Below, piece after piece: positions 27,498-39,400 of a stretch of 64,000 nucleotides of DNA. The position numbers were made by a program, and so were the translations under genes. The notes under the pieces were generated by a model. The model was not told the origin of the DNA. It was given only the letters and a program-made list of their open reading frames with translations, and did not search any database. This stretch comes from Branchiostoma floridae (lineage: Eukaryota; Chordata; Leptocardii; Amphioxiformes; Branchiostomatidae). Within the stretch, counting starts at the first letter, position 1. Every line of letters starts with the position of its first letter. The DNA lies in the NCBI RefSeq assembly GCF_000003815.2, contig NC_049983.1, positions 12,100,283 to 12,164,282 on the forward strand. Direction: 5' to 3'.

Positions 27498-30400
27498 CTA
27501 TTGTGGTCCATGATGTGAGTTCTGTAAGTCAGACTGGAAGGCTGTTATAGGGGGAGACATGCAGGACTCGATCTCACGCTGCCTCATCAGTAGACCCTGC
27601 AGAGACACAGGACCATCAAAAACATAAACACAAACTCTACAGAGAATTGAACACATTCTCACACCTTCCTAAGGCTGTTTGGAGTATGGTAGAAGGCCTA
27701 CTTTATCCAAGCACAGACTGTTGAAAGAAAGGAAGATACAAGACCAGTACTCACCTCCCTGAGACTCTTCAGCTGCTTGAGGATCTCTCCTTGTCTCTGG
27801 GGATTTTTCACCACACTTGGGTTCAGCAGGGGGTCCTGAAGAATGGCAAATATTTCATTTCAGTTCATCACAAGAGATCTGAATCTATTACTACCTTGAG
27901 GTGATGAACTTTGCTGGTGATGAGGTTTAGCCATTATCTGCTGACTTCAACTAGATCTCTTTTGCATAATATCAATTCAATTCAAAGCTAGGATATAAAA
28001 ACTCTCTCCAACAGATCTCTAAAATGACACTGACAAAAGACATCGGATGGTTGTCTGAAATGTCTGACCGTTTCAAAAATCATATCCAGTTGCTTGAGTA
28101 ACTGCTTTTTAGCGTATCTTATGACCTGGATGTGTAACCTTCATCAATGTAACCCTTACCTTAGCCTGTCCAGCACTTGCAGACCTCATGCTGTCCGGCA
28201 CCTGTTCCTGCCCTCCCCTGTGAGGACTGTGGTCCGTGCTGGCGCGCCTGCGCAGCCGGGGGGTCTCCCGGGTCTCCGGTAGGGACATGGGCTCCTGCGG
28301 GTCCAGCACCCCGTCGTCTGTCCTCCGAAACGGGATGAAGTCTCCGTCACGCAGCGGGGAGTGGGGATGGTCATTTACTGTTCCATATCTACTTGTAGAG
28401 AAATACATGTCTGAATGTAAATCCAAATCAAGTATAACATCAAAATGAGATTGTTATAAACAAGACTGTAAGTAAGATAATATCACATATTTAGTGTAGT
28501 GCAGAAAAATATACAGAATACATATTGTAATTAACGTTCTGCAACATCACATACAAGAAACTGCAAGATTGGCGTACCTCTCAGGAGACTTCTGTCTCAC
28601 TTTTGGCTTCCTGTCAGGGCTTTTGCTTGGGCTGCGACGGGGGTTTCTGCTCCTGTCTGGGCTCTGATGGGGGTTTCTTTCCCTCTCAGGACCTGACTGC
28701 TTGGTTTTGCTCCTCAGAGCTGGAATAGGAGGTGAGTTTGCCCTGGGTGCGGAGTCGTAGTCATACTGTACAGGTTCTGCAGCTCCATCCCATGCCCTTT
28801 GTCCTCTGGCATTGGGACGGTCCCCCTCACCCCGCTGTGGGGGAGACAGGGACCGTTCCTTCTTGTCCTCCTCTACTTTCTTCCTAAGTGCAGGAACGGG
28901 AGGGGAATCTGTCCTAAAGTCCTGCACCGTTCTCACTGTGTCCTGTCGTTTTGGTTTCCGACTAGTCCTTTCATAAGGCGCATACACATCATCATCATCT
29001 TGTCTTTTCTTTCCTGCCAGAGTTGGCACAGGAGGTGACTTACGACCAGTCACTTCTGGTGATGACCTATGTTCTACGAGCCTCTGTCGGAGTCTCTCCT
29101 TTGAGTTTGCCTCCATCTGCCTCTTTAACTCTCTCTCCCTCTTCACAAGATTTTCTTCCCTCTTTTTCTTCAGTTTGTTAGGATATCTTTCGGATGCTTT
29201 CACAAATTTCTTCCCTTGCACCTTTGAGCTGCTCGCTCCCCACTTGGGCTTCTCTGCAGGTTTCTCGGTTTTCCTCTTTGTTCTGCTGTTCTCCTTCTCG
29301 CTGTCCGTGGCAGCAGCTATCCTGTTGCTGGGCTCCTTCTTACCACGTTTGGGGGCATCCCTGTTCTGTCTGCTCCTCGACTGTTCCCTCCTCTCCCTAT
29401 GTGGTGGTAAGACAGCCAAGGGTCAATCAAAAAGCATGATGTATTGTGTATCACTAGCAACTGCATATAATAAGTACAGCACGTACAATGAAAGAATTCT
29501 TAAATAAAAACAGGTAGGTCTCACCTGTACTCTATCTCCACACTGCTGCTGTCTCCCTCCTCAGGCAGAGTGACAGGGGCTTGTTCAGGCAGACGGAAAG
29601 GGTCTGTGGAAAAACAGCAAGTGCTACTGTTTACATCTTTAGTACCATTGGTATAGAAAAAAGTGTGCATCTGCTGTCAGCTTTTTGTGCAATAAAGATT
29701 TGACACAGATACTCTGTATTTTGCACATCACAACTTGTCAATGACTATCACGTCAAATTAGACCAGTCTACCTGTCTGCACAGCTGTTTCCCTTCTAGGC
29801 GAGACGTATCCCACGGGGGGTGGGTCTGCTTCCCTGGGGGAGTGGTAGGAAGCCCCTGGGTGATGGGGAGGGTCTCTGCGGGAGTGGACGACACCAAACT
29901 GCTCCCGAGGGGAGAGTCCCTGGAGTGGGGGGACCTCCCCTGGGTGGGCGGACCTGTAGGACAGCTGGGGCTCCGTGGACTCGAAGGTGTGTCTGAGGTT
30001 GGTGACATCATGGCCGTGTCTCTCCAGGTGTCTCATCCGCTGCTGTCTCTTCTCCTAGGAGGAAACGTCAGGATGGGATCAGCTGTACATCAGTGACACT
30101 GTCATGCTTTATACAACTAACATGACTCAGTTGCACTCTCTGGCATTCTAAGGTTTGTAGCAGTTTAAGCATTCAAAAATATTTACACTACATACAGTTG
30201 TATCATTACACTTGTAATCCTAACTTCTATTACCGGTACTTTGGAAGTGCTATGAGCCATAAAAGACAAAAATGACAGAAACCATCTATTTTACCACAGA
30301 GGGAAATGCTTTCCTTTATTGTAGATAACACCTATACATGCCTTGGAGTGAATGTATTACCTGCAGTGCCTGTTGCTCAGCCTGCTGCATGGACTCAAAT

Positions 30401-33400
30401 AGCATCTTTGTCTTCTGGTTCAGAAGCTCCTGTGGTTCGCCACCCAAAAAACAAGGTACAACATTCCAACACAAATCCACAAAGCAAGATGTGAAAGGAG
30501 TGTATTTTTGCTATGTATGTCACCAGAAATGTAGTAGTATCTATTATTAAATGTTTCCCACAAATACAGCATGCAAGTTGTATGTTTCCCTATCATGCAA
30601 AGTGTAATCTAATTAAAGCTCACACAAGAAATAGCCCAGGAGATATGATAATAGACAAAGCAAATGCCCACTCCATACCAACTGGTCTTCAGTTTAAATA
30701 GCACTAGTGATACAGACATTGCTATATACAACTGGCCTGCAGGTATGTTTCTGACATTGAGAGAAGAGAGCTGCCACAGTTCGGTGCCTAGAAGTGGTCA
30801 ATGGCCTTGCACTGAGCAAACAAAAAAACCTTTGTACACATAACGAATAGAAGATTTGCAAATACACTGTTGCTTCCAGATCAGTATACATAAAACCATC
30901 TCTGACCTCCTTCCTCCTCTGCTCGTGCAGTTCCCTGTCGAACTGGTCCTGTAAGGTCTGCCTCTCCCTGGCTAACCGCTGCTCCTCCTCCGCCTCCTCC
31001 CGCGCTCGCCGCTCCCGCTCCTCCCGCTTCACCCGCTGGCGCTCCTCAACCTGCTCCTGGATCGCTCTCTGGAGGATTGGCAATCAATCTGTTTGTTTGT
31101 TTATTCATTTTGCACATAAAAACAATAAAAATAGTAAAGAAAAGTGAAGTAAAGAAAAGTGCTGGAGGAGGGGAGAAGCCTGCATGGCTTGTACAAAGCT
31201 GTTATTCATCAATCTCTAAAGCCTGCATCACAATTTAAGCAAGTGCCAGCCAAATTTTTAGATCAGCTGGAGCTTGCTAAATTGTCACAAATTGGACTGG
31301 GCTCAGTATGTCATTCCAGAAAGTTTAAGTTACTGTCTTTTCTGCCTTTTTTGTAGCCTCCTTCACCGGCCTCTCTGGGAATCTTGGCAATTTTTTTTTT
31401 CGGGGGGTAGGTTGATTCGCGATTTTTAACCGGGAATATTATGCCGGGAAAGGAACATATGTCGGGAAAGGAATATGCACCGGAAAGCTTGTACGGGCTA
31501 GGCGAAATCGGCTTCCCAGTAGGCCTGCTACTTGTCGCTATCTACAAAGCCCCATTAAAAAACACTTATCACCATTTGGTATGGATGTGCGAACTTCCCG
31601 TCATAAACGCATCCAGCACTGGCAGCCCGCCACACAACCCGTCACGCGATGACCCGTAACTTTGTAACGGTCGTCGGGTCACGCATTTCAAACCACGGCT
31701 CATTTGAAAACGAGTACTTACCGTAGAAAAACTCCGCTGAAACTTCCCATCAAGTACGAAAGAGCAAGGGCCGAACGGGCAGCCAGGGAAATCTTTTTAA
31801 GTAACTCTCGCCCCCTCCACCATTCAGATTGCCGGTCGGATCATCGATGGTGTATATAAAAGCAAGGATTTCTTAACCTCCTTGATAAAAGTATGTTTTT
31901 AAACCCACTGGTCCCAGTGACACATGCACATTAAGACAAAAAAAATGTTTTACACTGATCTGAAATGTAAGTTTTTCACGTCTATCAATTATTCAAACTC
32001 CGGAAGTGACAAAGGCAGGCAGCGTGTGCACGGTTTCCGGTAACGTTACGTAGGCTTGTGGCACGCTTCGGGGTGGCCGTACACTATTAACGTTGACGTG
32101 TGAAGTGCTTGTCGCGATGCTGTGAATTACTTCTCGCGACAGTGTGAATAACTTCTCGCGAATACATTAATTGGCCGTCTGAAAGGCATTCTTAATCTTT
32201 ATTGCGTTTGTAGATAGCGACAGGTAGCAGGCCTACTGGGAAGCCGATTTCGCCTAGCCCGTACAAGCTTTCCGGTGCATATTCTTTTCCAGACATATAT
32301 TCCTTTCCCGGCATAATATTCCTGGTTAAAAATCGCGAATCGACCGTCAGCCGTACTTTGGGTTAAGTTAAACTTATCCCAGCTAACTATCTGCTAAATC
32401 TGACTACAGGTGCTACATGTATATGATGAAGGAGTTATTCTATGCCTGACCTTATGTTCCAGGTCCTTCAGACGTCTTCTTTCCAGTTCCTCCAGCTGGG
32501 CAGGGTCCTTCAGCGCTGCGCCAGTCCGTAAAAAGTTTCTGTGTGAAAATATTATAAAGATACATAAAAGATACTCATGTTAACAGTAGAAACCTTATAC
32601 CAGTACACAGGGTTAGGACAGGAGATGTCTCCAAGTCTGCCAGGGCTCCTGGTGGGTAACATGACCAATGACAGCAAGGTTAGACAAGTAAGAACCAATA
32701 CCAGGAGGCAAGATGACTAATTTTAGGTTTTGACTATTTCTGATGAAAGGGTACGCTAGACTGAAAAGTGAAGGAAGATAGTTATAAGGCAGAGGTGAAG
32801 GAATGGTCTGGGACAGCCAACTGGATCAATGGCAAGGAAGAGGCGGTAAGCCTACATCTAATCAATAATAGACTATGGCAGAATTCTACAATAGGTATAG
32901 GAATTTCTAAAATACTGTCTGGCAAAATGCATCAATGAAATGATGAGGGACTGAATAAGGAAATATCACATCAGTGCTGGTAGAAGTGCATCTGTGCTAA
33001 CCATCTGTAGGTTAGGTGCTGTTTAAGTGATGAGGAAATGACAAAGATTTAGTCACACATAATGATTCTTCCGTGCACAGCTCATACAGGCATGTTATGT
33101 GCAGATTACTACAGTGCAAACCCTGACCAGTGGACCACATGTGTGAGGGATAGAATGTTTTAGTGGCAGTCACCATGGCAACAAATACTCACACAGAGTC
33201 ATCATCAGGGTGTGTGGGTTCAGCTCTGCAACACAGGTTAACACATGGGGAGTCATGCCAACGGAAACGTAAAGCAGCCTCAGGCAAGCATCAATTTTTC
33301 ACAACCACAAGAAAATTAGAACGTACATGTATTATATTGGTTATGCAGTAGAACAGGTTGCATTGCATTGATTATGAGGTTAACGTGTAATTTGACTTAA

Positions 33401-36400
33401 AGATACGTGTCACAATCAAATTTCTTCTCCACCCGAAATCTGGCTCAAATGCTATGTTCTTTACAACTAATTACCAAAAGACTCAACAGATGCAAAGTTA
33501 TCACAATCTAGTTCATATATGAGTCCTAGCTAGCTGAGTTTGTTTCATGTATATCTGTGTCCATCCGGATAAAGAAACATCCACAGAAGGGCCATACCTC
33601 CTCTCCAGGGATGAACGCAGGGTACCACTGTGGTCTGCCTCTTGTGCTACGGTGTCTTGTACCACAGGGGTGGGGGACTGAGTCTTCTGGGGGTGGGGCT
33701 CTGGGACAGGGGGTGGGGCATCAGCTCCCCTGGCTGTGGGCTGCTCTCGTGTAGTGGGATGGTAGGTGTCAAAATGACGTGTCCAAGCATCCATGCCTCC
33801 GCCCTGGATGGGAGATGTGCTGGGTATCAGTACTTTTACTGGCTGGATACCAACACAAGGGAACATTGTAACAACAGAGATGTCTGTAGAAACCTTTCAT
33901 CCATAAAAACAGCAATGTGTGGTACTATAGAAAATTAGCCTCAGTTAGTGTACGTGTTGACTGCTCTCAAACAGGACTGGTGATCTTGTGAGAGGTGGAA
34001 AGTTTCACATTTGTGTTCAAAAACAGAAAAAAAAAGTTACAAAGGATTTATCCAGTGATAAGCTGCAGCAAAAGAAATGCATGGTGCAGATGCAGTATGG
34101 TTTATCACCCTGGTTGTGCCTTCTTGGATCATTGCTGTAAAATTTCCTTCCATGTTAGGCTGAAAGCTGTACTGTAACAGATGGTATAACAGATTACTTA
34201 ACTTAATATTCCATTATTTCACAGGTAAAAAGTTCTGGATATGATGATTTAAGGTGGGTAAATTACAAAAAAGTACAGTACATCATTTCTAAAAATTTCA
34301 TAAGTGACCTTGTATGACACAATTGAGTTTAAAGGTCAACCTAAAGGGCTCGATGAAAATCACATTCTTTAAGATTATGCAGCAGACCAATTAGACAGCA
34401 CATGGCCTCACCTCTTTATCCCTCTGCTTTTCCCTTTGTTTCCTCAGTCTGGCCTCCTCACGCTGTTTTTCTGTGTATCAGGACAGACATCAGGGTAAGT
34501 GGTGTATATCATCAACATCACTTCAGGTGTATAAACTATTGTATCATGCATCTAACAATCTATATTTCATGTTTATTGGCTAGAAAAGAAAACCCAGGAT
34601 AAGGCTTACCCAGTTCCTGTAGCCATTTCTTCTTCTCATCTTGATCTGTTGTGGCATACTGGTCATCACCAGGGGCTGCTCCCTTTTTCAAAACAAACAT
34701 TTAAAAAGAGATCAGATGTTCAGATCTACACATGAGTGATGGAGGAAACCTTGCAGCAAGTTCATCCCAAGTCTAAATGCAAATAGAGCTACATTGTACT
34801 CTCACCTCTCAAATAGAAGTACCCCCTGGAATAAAAGTACCCCCCGGACAAATCTTCAAAATCTAATAAAAGTACCCCCTGGAATAAAAGTACCCCCCGG
34901 AAAAATACCAAATTGACATGTAAACTGTGCCCATGCTACTTCAGTCCAAGAGATGATGATAAGCAGGTAGGCTCTTTTTATTTATTTATGCCTCAGTACC
35001 ATATCAGTCATTTTTTTTTATTACCATATCAGTTAATTGTATAAATAATGAACAGAATAATTCCTATGTTATTGCACATATTTTCTTTATCTGAGTGTCA
35101 CACCATCAACAAAGATTAAAATAAAAGTAAAAAAATGAATGAAAATAAAAATTGAAGAAATAAAAAAAGAAGTTTATTTCATAATCATTGTTACAAAATA
35201 ACATTTTGAAGAAACATTCCAACTTAGAATACCTTATTCACCACTTGTGCTATTTTCAATGTTGCAGAAACCAAGGTCATAGACACTGCCCCCTATCGAG
35301 AAATACCGGTACTGCAGGAAATATATGATTCTCTCGCGCATTACCGCGAGATTCGGCGTGAGTTGATGAATCCAACATGGCGGATCTTTTCGAGCCGATT
35401 GAACGCTATGCTTTGTTTTGGAATGATTTTTTCGTTGCTGGAACATTAAAACAAGTTGACTACGGGTGAAAAATAGTGGAAAAGTATTGGTAACTTTTTA
35501 ATTTGTTTGGTTGGTGGTTAATTTCTGTGTTTTGATAGAGAATTTACGGAAGTAAGCGACTGTGTGTGTAGCATGTGACCTCGATGTTTTCGTCTTTGTT
35601 CAGCGCAACATTTCAAGATTTTTGGAAGGTTAAAGATGGTTCAAAACGAAAAGGATATATTTTTTTACGAGTCCAGAGCCGAATCACTTGTGTTCCGGTA
35701 TTTTTGGACCTGAACCGAAACGTTTTTGCAAGTCCAGAACTGGTCCTGCGTACCGGTACGCATCCCTAGTTATGTTTGGGTCAAAGCGCTAGCGGCAGGG
35801 AAATCCGCGATGCCTCGTCCGAAAAATAGTGAATATTAAGCAAAAATACAGCGGAAATATGGGCAGAAAATACCAAACTTTCAATATTTTTGGGGTCCCT
35901 GGTTAGTAAAGAAAGCCCCAATTTGAAAAAAAAATAAACGTACCGTCTAAAATAAGGACGTACCGGGTGGATTTTGAGGCGGAAAAAAATAAACGTACCG
36001 GTACGTTTATTTGAGAGGTGAGAGTATGTCTTTCCTGTGATATTTCTTACTGTACAACTAAATATCAACTGTGCCTCATTTAAAAGATCAAATCTATGCC
36101 GAAGCTGCATCTATTATTAGTTTCCTACATAAGAATTGAATACTTCATATTCCTCCATGTTATCACTTGTAAAAAATGTTAAAATTCCATTGATCAGATT
36201 TCAGTTATCCTGTCACCAACAAATCAAACAATAGTGAAACCAACTATGTGTCATTCAAGAGAACAAATCTATGCCAGGGCAGCATATATTCTTAGCTTCC
36301 TCCATCAAGAATATACTTATTCCTTGATGTTCCTAGATGTTATCACTGAAAAAAATACTGAAATCCCAGTTTTCAGCTATCTTGTCACCAATCATCAAAC

Positions 36401-39400
36401 AATAATGAAACCATTTCTTAAACACATCCAGAACACTTCCATCTCACCCCTATAGCAAACGAGCTCCTCATGGCATGTGGAGGAGGTACTGTGGAGACTG
36501 CCCGCTGGTGCTGACTGGTGGCAGCTGGTTCAGCCTGTCCTGGGGACTGGGTCTGGTTGGGCTGTGTCTGCTGTCTGGGTGCTGTCTGGTTCACAGCTGT
36601 GTCAATGGCTCCTCTGGGAGATGCTTTCTGCTGTGACTGTTATGGAATAAGAAGTGAACATGAGTGACAGTTGAGAAGATAGAAATACATGTGTATTGAG
36701 TAGACAGATAGCTCTGCATAGGAGCATTGGGTACTTAAGGCTGTGAGAATAAAATTACAGTTTATTTTTTGGTAAGCAAAAACCAAAATGCTTTTGCAAA
36801 ATGCTTTCTTATAAAGTTTTCATGTTTTTCTCAGTAGAGTATTTTAGATCCAGTACAAATGATTGTACACTTGTTTCCTTTTGCCAACTGTAAGGATTCA
36901 GTGAGTAAATTGATTAACCAACGAACTCCGATCAGTAATGCTGGACAGAAACGAGTGGAGACACAGGTGTCACCTCCAAAAACAGGATGAACTGAACTGA
37001 ACGGAACTGAAGGATTCATGCAAATAACAAATTCTAAACTACCAGTAAGCTGAGAGAAACATTCTATAACGGGAGGTGCCCCAACACGGTACGCTTTTTC
37101 TTGCGCTCAAACTCATGGCGCTCCATCGCTAGTTGCCTGAGAGTGGTCAAATTTTGATGACTGAATTTTTTACTCATAGATTTGAACAACATACTTGAAT
37201 AAGAAATGCATTCATATGGTTCATGAACCTTTCGCGCTGCGTGTTACAAGCGGCAAACACTGAAAGACAATTTCGTGTATGTAACCTTCCAATTTTGTGC
37301 TACGCTGGACAGTGTGCCTAACTCGGTACGCTTTTTTTTATACTTTACTCTCTTCAGAAGTAAGTGGTAAATCTAAGTACACAGAAAAAATTAATAGTAT
37401 GATATTTTAGCTTTCTTTTGACAGTAAAATCGTGACTGTATGTACTTCTTGTCTCACATGAGGAAGGCTGTACCTGGAACAATCCAGCTGATGTTTTACG
37501 GGCAATGGGCTGAATGCACTGATTGTGAATGCCCGACTAAAAAAAACATTACGAAAAAACGACACCACCAACATCAACAAAACTCTGTCTGATTATATGA
37601 AAATATCACTACATCTCTCTGTCAAGTCTTATTTTCATAGACAGCACGAATCATTTGTTACAGTCAAATAAATCTTTGGAGCGTTCTCTAGTCTGCCACC
37701 TTCACGGCCACACTCCCCTGGGAGTACAATGGTGGCAATGTTTATGTCGCTTCCTTTTGGTTGCTTTTCTACTCAACAAACATTTGAAGACCCATATTCA
37801 TAGTGTTTTATGGAGCTTTATTCCTGTGTATCATGGCAGTTGTGTGACTGCTTGGATGAGTTCGTATAGTTAGCGACACGAGCCGCCAATACGCAGAGGC
37901 CGGTGACCGCAGTGATTCAGCACTGTCAACATTACTGTTAGAATTCTGCTCTTAAAAAAACATGAAGTAAATATGTTTAAGTATACTTGGAATGCAAATT
38001 AAAGCTGTGTGCATGGACTTGGTTTATTTAACTTTGTAATCAGCATAGTCATTGGCAACAAACACGGTGTACTTATGGATAATAAGATCAGCAAAAAATC
38101 CGTAACGTCTTACGACGGGGACCGTCTTAGGGCGGCCCCCGTTATACATGTACCAAGAGCACGTCATGATGATAATGCATAACTGATGACAGATGAATGA
38201 TAACAGATTCATTTAAATAAGTAACATGTTCAAACATTGTCCTCACCCTTCTGGTATCGCCGTACTCAGCCATGACCTTCCCAGACTGTGACCTTAGCGG
38301 CGCGCCTGCCCCGGGACGTCCCCACGGCACATAGTCCTCCGCTGGCCGGGCTCGCTCGACTGCCGACCGGTCACGCGCCTGCTGTTCCCTACGCTTCTTG
38401 TCTGCGATCTGTTCCTCTGTAGGCAGAAATCCGACATATGATTATGTTTACATTCACAGAAATTAAACTTGGTCTGTCCTTTCTTCTTTTTCTACAAAAA
38501 AATAGGGTCAACGACCTAGACCAGATGGCTGTCACCATGGTTTTTGTGCAGTGTTTGATTACACTATGTAGCAAGTAGCAGGACAAAACTAGAGGGGCTG
38601 GTCACCAATCTACTTATTTGTTTAACAAAACAGTGGTTTGTTGGGCTACACCCTGTGAATGTTAAGTTTCCAGTTGTATTAGTGTCACAAAGTCAGTTTA
38701 TCAGTCCCATCTCTCCAGTCTTTTACAAGTTCTTTGAACCAACCCAACCCTGATTTAGAGGAGATTATCATCAATGCCTTTTACGTCTAGAATTTTCTTC
38801 GATACAGTCCGTCTTTATATGACTCAGAAGCCTGACCCACCTAACTCTCTCCTGAGCTGAGCCTTCCTGGCCTCAGCTGCTGTTCTCTTGTCCTCCTCCT
38901 CCTTACCAATGGTGGATAACAGTCCTCCATAGCTGGGCTGATGCTTAGTGCTGCAGACATAGAAGTAAGATATACACTTTACAGTCACTGTTGCTTCTAG
39001 GTTTCTATTAGATGTACATGTACATCAGCAGTGTCTATGGGTCCCCTTTCTTTAATCTGCAATTTAACAAGCTACAGCCCCCTCCCCACAAGAACACACT
39101 TGGCACAAGCCACATGATAAAGAATGATAGAGGAGTTGCCCCATTCAATGAAAGACTACACGAGCAAAAAATGATTTCTACATCAATCTTTCAATCTATA
39201 AATAAAATTCTATAAAATAAAAGTGAAGAAATTTTCAAAAGTATCATACACCACAGTCTGTAAACATTGAAGTTTAGAACCTATTGTAACCTCAATGCAT
39301 ATCCAGTGTTATGTGCAGATACAACTAGTGCACAGTTCATTAAATATTCATGTCATAGAGACTGGGAGAGCATGATTAACATGAAGGGTAGTAACAGTAA

